Source: Deinococcus aquaedulcis
GTDB taxonomy: Bacteria > Deinococcota > Deinococci > Deinococcales > Deinococcaceae
Assembly: GCF_019693445.1 (NCBI RefSeq)
Contig: NZ_JAHRBL010000002.1
Location: forward strand, 62,001-126,000
Direction: 5' to 3'
Length of the DNA stretch: 64,000 nucleotides
Both the position numbers and the translations under genes were made by a program. The notes beneath the pieces are model-generated. The model did no database searches, was not told where the DNA came from, and saw only the letters and a program-made list of their open reading frames with translations. Each line of letters starts with the position of its first letter. Position 1 is the first letter of the stretch. Positions 24,498 through 32,876 of this stretch are shown here, piece by piece.

Positions 24498-24514
24498 GCG
24501 GCATACTGCGGCCC

Positions 24515-25102
24515 ATGACGGGCCGATACCGCAGGGCACAGGGGCGCCGGGCGCCGGCACCTGAAACAGAGGGCGACGACGCCGCGCCGCGTACCCCCCG
24601 CCGTCCCCCCACCCCCGAAGAGCAACGCGACGCCCTGCTGGCCTACGCCTTTCGCGCCCTGGGCCAGCGCGCCCTGAGCGCCCAGGAACTGCGCGCCCGT
24701 CTGGAGAAACGCAGCGACGACCCCGAACTGGTGGCGCTGGTGCTGGCTCGGGTGCAGGAACTGGGTTACCAGGACGACACCCAGGTGGCCCGCGCCGAGA
24801 ACACCCGCCGGGGGGTGGGTGCCATGCGCGTGCGCCAGACCCTCAAGCGCCGGGGCCTGGACGACGACCTGATTCAGGACACCCTGCAGACCCGCGACCC
24901 GGCGCGCGAAGCCGAGGAAGTGGCGGCCCTGCTGGAGCGCCGCTGGTCATCGTTTGCCCGCAAGCGCGACCCCCAGGCCAGCGCCTTTGCCTTTCTGGCC
25001 CGGCGCGGGTATCCCGGCAGCATGATCTGGCCCGCCATCCGCGCCTTTGTGGCCAATCAGGGCGAGGAACCCGAGTGGAACGGGGAAGAGGACGAGGGCT
25101 GA
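24515..25102 (+). CDS. recX: RecX regulatory protein
   Basis: A 195-residue modulator of RecA filaments. It has the helical-triplet repeats of Rec[42 protein letters not shown] and [22 protein letters not shown] basic/acidic extension of about 45 residues precedes the core. CATACT lies 7 bases before the ATG, consistent with leaderless expression. It is divergent from rpsT and not next to recA here. RecX limits RecA in Deinococcus, so it matters for DNA repair control. Confidence 0.9.
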   Translation: MTGRYRRAQGRRAPAPETEGDDAAPRTPRRPPTPEEQRDALLAYAFRALGQRALSAQELRARLEKRSDDPELVALVLARVQELGYQDDTQVARAENTRRGVGAMRVRQTLKRRGLDDDLIQDTLQTRDPAREAEEVAALLERRWSSFARKRDPQASAFAFLARRGYPGSMIWPAIRAFVANQGEEPEWNGEEDEG

Positions 25103-25579
25103 AGATCTGCAATAGGGAAGTCGGCCAACCATCCGGGCACGGCGCGGTGGTGGGCATTGGCAGGAGAGCAATGCTTTCTGGGACGCCCTGCCCGTTTCTT
25201 TCCTGTGTCGCCCTCTGAGTCCTTTTCGGTCGCGGCGCAGACCTGCCAGAAAAAGGGCATCGCTCTGAGCATGGTCTCCCGCCGGCCGCCTCAAGTGGCC
25301 GGACCTTCACTCAACAGGACGGCCAAAACAGGATTTTCCCCGCGTCGCACGGCACTCAGGTCAGCCGAAGGCAAGGGGGTGAGCGGCCTCGCGGAAGCTG
25401 CAGCGCAGCGCGAAGAAGAGGAGAGGCGGGGCGACGGAAATGGAAAAGCACCGCTGCGCTCTCCCCAATCTGCTTTGAAATCAGAGTCGTCCTGCATCAG
25501 CGGTAAGCCCCCTGCATCCTGCCTCTGAGCCATCTGCCATTTGCTTTCCACCATCTGCCATCCGCCGTCTACCCTTCGC
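25103..25579. other. Intergenic region with decayed repeats, no gene seen
   Basis: About 480 bases between recX and the tRNA promoter. No supported coding frame. It contains repeat-like purine-rich stretches (25390-25470) and a CATCTGC heptamer array at its right end. Confidence 0.5.
25533..25572. repeat. Heptamer repeat array (CATCTGC units)
   Basis: CATCTGC, CATTTGC, an interruption, CATCTGC, CATCCGC, CGTCTAC: 7-base units that complement the GCAGATG-type array after hutU. It ends just before the tRNA-Pro promoter. Confidence 0.65.
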
Positions 25580-25608
25580 TTGACACCCCCCCAGGGCGCG
25601 CGTAGACT
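25580..25608 (+). promoter_or_regulatory. Promoter of tRNA-Pro gene
   Basis: Consensus-like: -35 TTGACA, 17-base spacer, -10 TAGACT. Transcription would start near 25615, about 38 bases before the mature tRNA. Confidence 0.85.
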
Positions 25609-25650
25609 ACCCCCTGCCCTGCCGCCTGCGGCGCGGGTGTTGGTCGGACT

Positions 25651-25729
<79 letters not shown>

Positions 25730-25743
25730 GCTTAGGACCACGG

Positions 25744-25770
25744 CCCTCCCCAGCGCGGGAGGGTTTTTCT
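25744..25770 (+). terminator. Rho-independent terminator of tRNA-Pro
   Basis: CCCTCCC, six-base loop, GGGAGGG, then TTTTTCT. A classical hairpin with T-tract. Confidence 0.9.
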
Positions 25771-25786
25771 GTACCGGAGCCCCTGT

Positions 25787-26503
25787 ATGCGCGTATACGC
25801 CATTGCCGACCTGCACCTGGCCTTTGTGACACCCAAACCCATGACGGTGTTCGGGCCGCAGTGGGCTGGCCATCCGCAGGCCATTTTTGACCGCTGGCGC
25901 GAGGTGGTGCGCCCACAGGACCTGGTGCTGCTGCCGGGCGACCTGTCGTGGGCCATGCGGCTGCCCGAAGCGATGCAGGACCTCGCGCCCGTGGCGGCGC
26001 TGCCGGGCACCAAGGTGCTGCTGCGCGGCAACCACGATTACTGGTGGCCCACGGCCAGCAAGCTGCGTGCCGCCCTGCCTCCAGGCATGCTGGCCGTGGT
26101 GAACGACGCCGTGCGCGTGGGCAACGTGGTGGTGTGCGGCACGCGCGGCTGGCTGACCCCCGGCCACGAGCCCTTGCCCGCCGATGACGCGCGGCTGCTG
26201 GAGCGCGAGGCCGAGCGCCTGACCCTGAGCGTGAAGGCTGCCCAGGCCCTGCGCCAGCCCGGCGATCACCTGCTGCTGATGCTGCACTACCCGCCCGCCA
26301 CGCCGCCCTACCCGCCCAACCCGCTGACCCGCGTGATTGAGGCGGCCCAGCCCGAACTGATTGTGTACGGCCACCTGCACGGCGTGCCCCCCGAACGGGC
26401 CATGCGCCATGTGGGCGGCATTCCCGCGCATCTGGTGGCCGCCGACGGCCTGAAATTCGTGCCCAGGCTGCTGCTGGACACAGCCGCCGAGCCGATGCTC
26501 TAG
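25787..26503 (+). CDS. Calcineurin-like metallophosphoesterase
   Basis: A 238-residue phosphoesterase. Metal-binding motifs in order: IADLHLAF (D-x-H), LLPGDLSW (GD), [10 protein letters not shown] (GNHD), MLHYPP and YGHLHG (GHxH). The substrate is unknown; related proteins act on nucleotides or phosphodiesters. It follows the tRNA terminator, with CGGAG 9 bases before the ATG. The TAG stop codon belongs to the terminal inverted repeat of a MITE-like element (26501-26603), so that insertion may have set or changed the C-terminus. Confidence 0.9.
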   Translation: MRVYAIADLHLAFVTPKPMTVFGPQWAGHPQAIFDRWREVVRPQDLVLLPGDLSWAMRLPEAMQDLAPVAALPGTKVLLRGNHDYWWPTASKLRAALPPGMLAVVNDAVRVGNVVVCGTRGWLTPGHEPLPADDARLLEREAERLTLSVKAAQALRQPGDHLLLMLHYPPATPPYPPNPLTRVIEAAQPELIVYGHLHGVPPERAMRHVGGIPAHLVAADGLKFVPRLLLDTAAEPML

Positions 26504-26603
26504 AGCAGTTGACATCAAGATGATGTTGGGTCTCGACGCTCTCCCCTCGTGGAAGAGGGCCTCGCGCCGCGAGGGGTGAGGGGGGTTTTTGTCAACCGCT
26601 CTA
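26501..26603. mobile_element. MITE-like element with 11-bp terminal inverted repeats and TA flanks
   Basis: A 103-base unit. The left end TAGAGCAGTTGAC (26501-26513) and right end GTCAACCGCTCTA (26591-26603) are inverted copies with one mismatch. If the outer TA on each side is a target duplication, this fits an IS630/Tc1-type non-autonomous element. The interior has the REP-like CTCTCCCC/GGGGTGAGGGG palindrome and a CGCGCCGCG core. It overlaps the stop codon of the phosphoesterase gene. No transposase is in the window. Confidence 0.6.
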
Positions 26604-26729
26604 AACGGGCGCGCGCGCGCCATTCATCCCCTCAGATTCAGAACTCTGTGAGAGGGCGCCCCCTATCTTCAGCCTCTCAGACCCCATCGAACGCGGTGTT
26701 CACAGGGTCGCCTTTGGAGGTGAAGGTCC

Positions 26730-29159
26730 ATGTCGCTGCAGACGTCTTCTTTCCGCCCTGGGGCTGCGGCGTGCCCGGAGGTGGACCGCCTGAACGACGA
26801 GGCCGACGCCGTGCTGATGCTCTCCATGCAGCGGGCCCAGGAACTGGCGACCCAGGCCCTGGCCCTGGCCGAGCGCAGCGGCTATGAGGCCGGCGTGGCC
26901 CGCGCCCGCATGCTGATTGGCTACGGCCACTTTTACCTCGCCAACTATCCCGAAGCCGGCGCGGCCTTTCAGGAAAGTGCGGCGCTGGCGGCCCGGCTGG
27001 GCCTGACCGCCATTGAGGCGCGCAACCTCAACGGGCTGGCCATCACCCTGGTCAAAACCGGGCAACTGGGCGAGGCCCTGGAATACCACCTGCGCTGCCT
27101 GCAGATGGTGCAGGGCATTGGCGACCGGGTGGGGCAGGGGCGCACGCTGAACAACATTGGCAACCTGTACCTCGACCTGCGCGATTACGCCACGGCGCTG
27201 CCCTACCACCTTGAAGCCCTGCAACTGGCCCGGCAGATTGACCACCCTATCCTGATGTCCAGCGCCTCCATCAACGCGGCGCTGGACTACCACGAACTGG
27301 GGCGCTTTGAAGAGGCCCTGGCCCTTAATGAAGCCACCCTGGCCCGCGCCCGCGAAGCCGGCTACCGCCAGCACGAGTTTCTGCTACTGGCCAACATGGC
27401 CGCCAATCTGCTGGCCCTGGGCCGCCTGGACGAGGCCATGACCCATGCCGAGGCCGCCACACGCGGCTCTGATGAACTGGGGGACCGCGAGAACCTGTGC
27501 GACGTGCTGGTTACGCAGGGCCGCGTGCTCGCGCGCCAGGGCGAGCTGGCCAGCGCGCGCGGGGTGCTGGAACGGGCCCTGACCCTGGCCGACGACCTGC
27601 GGCTGACCCTGCGGCAGGCCGAGGCCAACCTGCACCTGTCCGGGGTGCTCGAAGCCCAGGGTCTGTACCGCGAGGCCCTGCACCACGCCCGCCGCGCCGC
27701 CACCGCCGAGCAGGCCCTGATGGCCGATGTACTCAGCCGCCGCACCCAGGTGCTGGCCACGCAGCTGAAGGTGGAACGCCTGGAACACCGCGCCGCACAG
27801 GAACAGCTGCGCAACCAGGAACTGTCCAGCGCCAACGCCGCGCTGCAGCAGGCCCAGGAGAGGCTGGCCTATCAGGCCCAGCACGACGCGCTGACCGGGT
27901 TGCTGAACCGCGCGGCCTTTGAAAGTCACCTGCAGGAAGCGGTGCAGGGCGGCCAGCCGCTGGGCGTGCTGTTCATTGACCTGGACCACTTTAAGCAGGT
28001 GAACGACACCCTGGGGCACGCGGTGGGCGACCAGCTGCTCATTCAGGTGGCCGAGCGGCTGCGGCGCTCCGTGCGCGAGGGCGATCTGGTGGCGCGGCAG
28101 GGCGGCGACGAATTCACCGTGCTGCTGCGCCGGGTGCGGGCCCACGAGGAAGCCGAGTCGGCCGCCGGGCGCATCCTGGCGGCCCTCAGTCAGCCCCTGG
28201 TGTTGGCCGGGCGCGAACTGACAGTCACGGCGTCCATTGGGGTGGCCCTGTCGCCCGAGGACGGCGCCGACGTGACCACCCTGCAGAAAAACGCCGACCT
28301 CGCCATGTACCTCGCCAAGCGCGAGCGCCACGCGGTGCGCCGCTTTCAGGCCGATCTGGGTGCGGCGGCCCTGGAGCGGCTGGAACTGGAGCAGGCCCTG
28401 CGCGTGGGCATTGACCGGGACGAACTGCGGCTGCACTACCAGCCCATCGTGGAGGCCGGGTCGCTGCGGCTGGTGGCGCTCGAAGCCCTGGTGCGCTGGC
28501 AGCACCCGGACCTGGGCCTGCTGCCGCCCGGGCGCTTCATTCCGGTGGCCGAGGCCAGCGATCTGATCGTGCGCCTGGGCGAGTGGGTGCTGCGCGAAGC
28601 CTGCCGCCAGCTGCGCGAGTGGCGCGCGGCGTGGCCGGAGTTGTGCCTGAGCGTGAATGTGGCCCCGCGCCAGTTTGCCCAGCCCGGCTTTGCCGCTGGC
28701 GTGTGCGCCCTGCTGGCCGAATATGGCCTTAGCCAGGAGGCCCTGATTCTGGAAGTCACGGAAGGCGCCGTGATGGACGAGGCCGGTACCCCCCACGAGG
28801 CGGCGATGGGCGGCACCGGGCTGAACCTCGCGCTGGACGATTTTGGCACCGGCTACTCCAGCATCAGCCGGCTGCACCGCCTGCCCGCGCAGTGGCTCAA
28901 GATGGACCGCTCGCTGATTCAGGACCAGGGCGAAGCGCCGGGGGGGCGCTCCTCGCGGCCCATCGTGCGCGCCCTGATCACCTTTGCCCACGAAGCGGGC
29001 CTGAAGGTGGTGGCCGAGGGGGTCGAAACCGCCGAACAGCTGCAGGAACTGCAAGCCTGGGGCTGCGACCTGATCCAGGGGTATCTGATCGCCCGCCCCA
29101 CGCCGCCGGACGCCCTGGACCTGCACGCTTTGTTTCACCCGGCCCCCTCTACACGCTGA
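26730..29159 (+). CDS. TPR-GGDEF-EAL c-di-GMP signalling protein
   Basis: An 809-residue protein. Residues about 20-350 form tetratricopeptide repeats (for example ARNLNGLAITLVKTGQLGEAL, LNNIGNLYLDLRDYATAL), then a coiled linker. The GGDEF domain has intact ARQGGDEFTVLL and an REGD I-site. The EAL domain keeps ALEALVRW, VNVAPRQF, EVTEGAVMD, LALDDFGTGYSS, LKMDRSL and VAEGVET, so phosphodiesterase residues look complete. It may make or break cyclic di-GMP depending on TPR input. GGAGGTGAAGG precedes the ATG. Its 3' end overlaps the convergent LuxR gene by 11 bases. Confidence 0.92.
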   Translation: MSLQTSSFRPGAAACPEVDRLNDEADAVLMLSMQRAQELATQALALAERSGYEAGVARARMLIGYGHFYLANYPEAGAAFQESAALAARLGLTAIEARNLNGLAITLVKTGQLGEALEYHLRCLQMVQGIGDRVGQGRTLNNIGNLYLDLRDYATALPYHLEALQLARQIDHPILMSSASINAALDYHELGRFEEALALNEATLARAREAGYRQHEFLLLANMAANLLALGRLDEAMTHAEAATRGSDELGDRENLCDVLVTQGRVLARQGELASARGVLERALTLADDLRLTLRQAEANLHLSGVLEAQGLYREALHHARRAATAEQALMADVLSRRTQVLATQLKVERLEHRAAQEQLRNQELSSANAALQQAQERLAYQAQHDALTGLLNRAAFESHLQEAVQGGQPLGVLFIDLDHFKQVNDTLGHAVGDQLLIQVAERLRRSVREGDLVARQGGDEFTVLLRRVRAHEEAESAAGRILAALSQPLVLAGRELTVTASIGVALSPEDGADVTTLQKNADLAMYLAKRERHAVRRFQADLGAAALERLELEQALRVGIDRDELRLHYQPIVEAGSLRLVALEALVRWQHPDLGLLPPGRFIPVAEASDLIVRLGEWVLREACRQLREWRAAWPELCLSVNVAPRQFAQPGFAAGVCALLAEYGLSQEALILEVTEGAVMDEAGTPHEAAMGGTGLNLALDDFGTGYSSISRLHRLPAQWLKMDRSLIQDQGEAPGGRSSRPIVRALITFAHEAGLKVVAEGVETAEQLQELQAWGCDLIQGYLIARPTPPDALDLHALFHPAPSTR

Positions 29160-29730
29160 GCAGCCCCAGCGCCACGCCCCGGGCCACTGCCCCGGCGCGG
29201 CTTTGCACGCCCAGCTTGCTGAAGACCGCCTGCACGTGAAACTTCACGGTGCTCTCGCTGACCCCCAGCTCGCGGGCGGCACGCTTGTTGCTGTAGCCCT
29301 CGGCCAGCAGGGCCAGCACGTCGTGTTCGCGGGGGGTCAGGGTGACGTCGGCGGGCAGGGGGTCGTCGTCTGCCGCTTCCGGGTGCAGGGTGCCGGGCGG
29401 CGTCACCACCAGCCCCGCCGCCGCGCCCAGCACGCCCGCCACCAGTTCGCTGGGCGTGGCGTCCAGGGGCAGGGCCGCCCAGCCGCCGCTCAGCACCTCG
29501 TGCAGCGTGCCTGCCCAGGCGAGAGAGCCCAGCGCCACCACCGCCTGCCCGGCCAGCGCGGCGGCGTCGGGCAGCCAGCGGTCATCCACGATCAGCACGT
29601 CGGGGCCCTCGTCGCCGGCCGGCGGGTGCAGGCCAGCCCCGGCCAGAATGGCCTGCACGCCCGCCGCCAGCACGGCCGATTCCAGGGCCACCCCCACGGT
29701 GGGCAGGCCGGGCACCCCGGGCGGCGTCAT
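29149..29730 (-). CDS. LuxR-type (NarL-like) response regulator, degenerate receiver
   Basis: A 193-residue protein. The C-terminal helix-turn-helix is clear: LTPREHDVLALLAEGYSNKRAARELGVSESTVKFHVQAVFSKLGV. The N-terminal half resembles a receiver domain (GPDVLIVDDRWLPD) but is short and lacks several usual conserved residues, so phosphorylation is doubtful. There is no cognate kinase next door. TACCAT lies 5 bases before the ATG (leaderless). It overlaps the TPR-GGDEF-EAL gene tail to tail, which may allow antisense interference. Confidence 0.82.
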   Translation of the reverse strand: MTPPGVPGLPTVGVALESAVLAAGVQAILAGAGLHPPAGDEGPDVLIVDDRWLPDAAALAGQAVVALGSLAWAGTLHEVLSGGWAALPLDATPSELVAGVLGAAAGLVVTPPGTLHPEAADDDPLPADVTLTPREHDVLALLAEGYSNKRAARELGVSESTVKFHVQAVFSKLGVQSRAGAVARGVALGLLSV

Positions 29731-29822
29731 GCCTGATGGTAGCCCGTCCGCCCGGCGGGACGGGGGCTGGGGTGGCCTGGGGGGGCCATGGGCGCCCCCC
29801 TCCAGCCCACGCGGCGCTTCGA

Positions 29823-30755
29823 TCAGCGTTCTCCGACCGTCACAGTCACGTCCTGTTCCTCGCCGGCGCGCAGCACCTTCAGGGTGACCGGCTGGTTCGC
29901 GCGGCCCCGCACCCGCCCCAGCAGGTCGCGCGGATGGCGCATCGCCTCGCCGTTCAGGGCCAGCAGCACGTCGCCCACCCGCAGGCCCGCCGCTTCACCG
30001 GGGCTGCCCGCTTCCACCTGCACCACCGTCAGGCCCAGGCGCCCGGCGCGGCGCGCCCAGCCGCGCTCCCATGAGGGTCCCCGGGGGCCCCCACGCCCGC
30101 CCCGCTGCGGGCCGCTGGCGGGGCCAGCACCCTCACGCGGCGCGTCCTCAGGCCCCGGAAAATGCACCGGCTGGGTGGCCAGCCCCAGGTAGCCGCGCGG
30201 CACGCGGCCGGTGCTGGCCAGCAGCGCGGCCACCTCCAGCGCGCGCTGGGCCGGCACCGCCAGCAGTTCGCCGCGCGAGACCCCCGCGTTCAGCACGCCT
30301 GCCAGCCCCCCGTCCGCCCCCAGCAGCGCCCCGCCACTGACACCCCGGAAGGGCGCGGCGCCCGTGGGCAGCCAGCCTCCCCCGGGCTGGGGCAGGCGTT
30401 CCATGAAGCCCAGGGTGGCCTGCAGGCCGCTGCTGGGGCGGCCCACCGCCAGCAGGAGCTCGCCCACCCGCACCTCGGCGGCTGGGGCCAGTGCTGGGGC
30501 GTCCAGGCCGTCCACCCGCAGCAGTGCGAGGTCGGTGGATGGGTCGCGGCCCGCCACCACCGCGCTCCGGCGCTGGCCGTCGGCGCCAAGAACGGTCACG
30601 TCGTCGGTGTGCAGCAAGTGGGCCACGGTCAGCACCTGCCCGGAGGCCACCACGGTTCCACTGACGGGGCGGGCGGCCAGCACGGTCACCAGACTGGGGG
30701 CGGCGGCCTGAACAGCGTCGGCCAGGGCACTGGAAAGATCAGTCAAGACGGTCAT
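29823..30755 (-). CDS. HtrA/DegP-like trypsin-fold protease with PDZ domain
   Basis: A 310-residue S1C-type serine protease. Triad residues: His46 in VAHLLH, Asp75 in STDLALL and Ser140 in GVSGGALL. One PDZ domain occupies about residues 235-308 (GLTVVQVEAGSPGEAAGLRVGDVLLALNGE). A Gly/Pro/Arg-rich linker joins the two. There is no signal peptide or membrane anchor, unlike most DegP and DegS proteins, so it may act in the cytoplasm. CACCAT lies 6 bases before the ATG. Probable protein quality-control enzyme. Confidence 0.85.
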   Translation of the reverse strand: MTVLTDLSSALADAVQAAAPSLVTVLAARPVSGTVVASGQVLTVAHLLHTDDVTVLGADGQRRSAVVAGRDPSTDLALLRVDGLDAPALAPAAEVRVGELLLAVGRPSSGLQATLGFMERLPQPGGGWLPTGAAPFRGVSGGALLGADGGLAGVLNAGVSRGELLAVPAQRALEVAALLASTGRVPRGYLGLATQPVHFPGPEDAPREGAGPASGPQRGGRGGPRGPSWERGWARRAGRLGLTVVQVEAGSPGEAAGLRVGDVLLALNGEAMRHPRDLLGRVRGRANQPVTLKVLRAGEEQDVTVTVGER

Positions 30756-30885
30756 GCTGCTATGGTGCGCCGCGCGGCGCGAGAAAGCGCCCTCCGAGCG
30801 GCCAGCCCGGTCCCCTGGCCGAATGGGGGGGCCGAATGGAGGGGGGGACGGGCCCCCTGCACTGTTCTCCCCCTATGCTGCCCGT

Positions 30886-31269
30886 GTGTCCCAGACCCTG
30901 CTGACCCTGCCCAGCGAATACGCCGTTTCGCAACTGCCCGCTGGCGCGGCGGTGCCCACCTGGGCCACCACGGGCGAGGTCTGGTGCGTGATGTCCGCCC
31001 CCGATGAACTGTCGGTGGTGTGCGCCGCTGCCCAGGTGCCTGACGGCATTCGCACCCAGCGCGGCTGGCGGGCGCTGAAACTGGTGGGCCCCTTCGAGTT
31101 CACCCTGACCGGCATTCTGGCGAGTGTGCTGAACCCCCTGCGCGACGCGGACGTGGGGATTTTCGCCCTCTCCACCTACAACACCGATTACGTGCTGGTC
31201 GCAGCGGCGGACCTGCCCCGCACCGAGGCCGCCCTGCGCGCCGCTGGCCACGAGCTCCGCCCGGGGTGA
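30886..31269 (+). CDS. ACT-domain protein (CASTOR-like amino-acid sensor fold)
   Basis: A 127-residue protein made of paired ACT-like folds: LPSEYAVSQLPAGAAVPTW, EVWCVMSAPDELSVVCAA and VGPFEFTLTGILASVLNPLRDADVGIFALSTYNTDYVLV. This pattern is found in small bacterial ACT proteins related to the CASTOR arginine sensor. It probably binds an amino acid; the ligand is unknown. The GTG start follows TATGCT by 6 bases, so expression is likely leaderless. It is divergent from the HtrA-like gene. Confidence 0.8.
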   Translation: MSQTLLTLPSEYAVSQLPAGAAVPTWATTGEVWCVMSAPDELSVVCAAAQVPDGIRTQRGWRALKLVGPFEFTLTGILASVLNPLRDADVGIFALSTYNTDYVLVAAADLPRTEAALRAAGHELRPG

Positions 31270-31591
31270 TCTGGGTGACGCCCACAGGCAGGAAGAGACG
31301 CGGCCTGCCAGCTCCAGGCTGAAGGGCCCTTTTCCTCCTCCAGTTGGCTTGAATCGCCTGGGCCAGACACAGGTCGGCGCAGTAGGCGGAAGCTCTGCAG
31401 AGGGGGCATCCAGCTGCTGGCCTCACGCCCTCTGGGACCGGCCGCGCGCAGGCGGAGACGACTCTGCGCGCCCTTTGACGCCCCAGGACAGCGGGGAAAG
31501 AGCGGGCTCTCAGTGAAGGCGTGGGCCAACCGCTGCGGGTCCGGGGCTGGGCCCCGCAGACAGAAGCGGGACGCCCTGTACCCTGCGGGGC
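31270..31591. other. Intergenic region, no gene seen
   Basis: About 320 bases. No coding frame stands out. It contains GC-rich complementary stretches and, at the right end, TACCCT (31579-31584), which forms the -10 of the following leaderless gene. Confidence 0.5.
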
Positions 31592-32518
31592 GTGAACCCG
31601 CCGCACCCCTTCCGGGCCCACACTGCGTTCCGGCGCGCGGCCTACACGGGGCAGAGCGCGCCGCGCCGCCAGTTTCTGCCGCGCGAGTCTCTGGTGACCC
31701 TGCTGGAACAGGCCGCCGCTCGCCTGCCCCTACACGACGCCCCGGACCTGGACTGGGCCCTGGCCGAGCGGGTGCACGACCCGGCCTACCTGCGCCGCTG
31801 GCGCGAGGGACAGGTGACCCGCGCCGAGGAACGTGCCCTGGGCTTTCCCTGGACGCCGGCCGTGACCGCGCGTGGCCTGGGCAGCAGCGGCGCCACCCTG
31901 GCCGCCACGCGCGACGCCCTGGCCCGGGGGTGGGGGCTGAACCTGGGCGGCGGCACCCACCACGCCTACGCCGACCACGCCGAGGGCTTTTCCTTTCTGA
32001 ACGACGTGGCGATCAGTACGCGCTGGCTGCTGGACACGGCCCAGGCCGCGCGGGTGCTGGTGCTGGACCTGGATGTGCACCAGGGCAACGGCACCGCCGC
32101 CCTCTTTGCCAATGAACCGCGCGTGCTGACGGTCAGCGTGCACGCCGAGCACAATTACCCCTTTCGCAAGGAGCGCAGTGGGCTGGATGTGGCCCTGCCC
32201 GACGGCACTGGGGACGCCGAGTACCTGGCCGCCCTGGACCAGCAGGTGGCACCCGTGGTGGCCGCCTTTGACCCGGATTTCGCCTTCTATCTGGCCGGGG
32301 CCGACGTGCTGGCCGGCGATCAGCTGGGCCGCCTTGCCCTGAGCCTCGCCGGGGTAAGGGCGCGGGACCGCCGCGTCTTTCGCTGGGCCGCCCGCACGCG
32401 GACCCCCCTGGTCACGGTGATGGCAGGCGGCTACCACCGCGATCCCGACACCCTGATTCAGGCGCGGCTGAACACCCTGGATGAGGGGCTGGCGGCGTTT
32501 GTGGCTGCCTTTTCCTGA
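31592..32518 (+). CDS. Histone deacetylase/AcuC-like amidohydrolase
   Basis: A 308-residue zinc deacetylase-fold enzyme. Active-site elements: GGGTHHAY (paired His), VLDLDVHQGNGT (metal Asp and His), GADVLAGDQLGRL (metal Asp) and GGYHRD. Bacterial members remove acyl groups from polyamines or protein lysines. The substrate is undetermined. The GTG start lies 7 bases after TACCCT, consistent with a leaderless transcript. It stands alone. Confidence 0.9.
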   Translation: MNPPHPFRAHTAFRRAAYTGQSAPRRQFLPRESLVTLLEQAAARLPLHDAPDLDWALAERVHDPAYLRRWREGQVTRAEERALGFPWTPAVTARGLGSSGATLAATRDALARGWGLNLGGGTHHAYADHAEGFSFLNDVAISTRWLLDTAQAARVLVLDLDVHQGNGTAALFANEPRVLTVSVHAEHNYPFRKERSGLDVALPDGTGDAEYLAALDQQVAPVVAAFDPDFAFYLAGADVLAGDQLGRLALSLAGVRARDRRVFRWAARTRTPLVTVMAGGYHRDPDTLIQARLNTLDEGLAAFVAAFS

Positions 32519-32635
32519 GGCAAAGAGGGACGCAGCTCCAGGCCGCCCCCGTGTCCTGCAGGCCGCCGTGGTTCGCGGCGTCTGCCACGTTCATACGGCC
32601 TGAACAGGACTTGATTCTCTCGTGATCGCTTGCCG

Positions 32636-32695
32636 TCTTGCCCTCTCCCCTGGTGGGAGAGGGAAGGAGGAGCGGAGCGACGGAAGGGTGAGGGG
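32636..32695. repeat. REP-like palindrome with GGGTGAGGG tail
   Basis: CCCTCTCCCC, TGGT, GGGAGAGGG, then a purine-rich spacer with CGGAGCGACGGAA and a final GGGTGAGGGGG. Same organisation as near 275, 23872 and inside 26501-26603. Confidence 0.65.
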
Positions 32696-32736
32696 GCCAC
32701 CGCGTGGCTCGGACGGGTGTGGAATCACTTGAGTCC

Positions 32737-32803
32737 CGTATCACACGGCTTCCGACCGGAGCGGCGCAGCAGGGAGGGAAGACGACAGATCTCCGGGAAT
32801 GAA
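32737..32803 (+). repeat. Dispersed repeat, copy 2
   Basis: Reads in part ACACGGCTTCCG, GCGGCGCAGCAGGGAGGGAA and ACAGATCTCCGGGAATG. A close copy lies inverted at 34001-34100 and a shorter one at 19055-19095. Confidence 0.6.
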
Positions 32804-32876
32804 TGGCAGGTCGCCTCAGTCAGATGGGGCGCTGGGCAGCTGACCGCCCAGCGGCGCCACGGTCCATCCCCTGGCC

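Larger units (their letters stand above)
32519..32876. other. Intergenic region with two repeat types
   Basis: No gene is supported. It carries a REP-like palindrome (32636-32695) and a copy of the dispersed repeat (32737-32803) between the deacetylase gene and the convergent TAXI gene. Confidence 0.55.
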
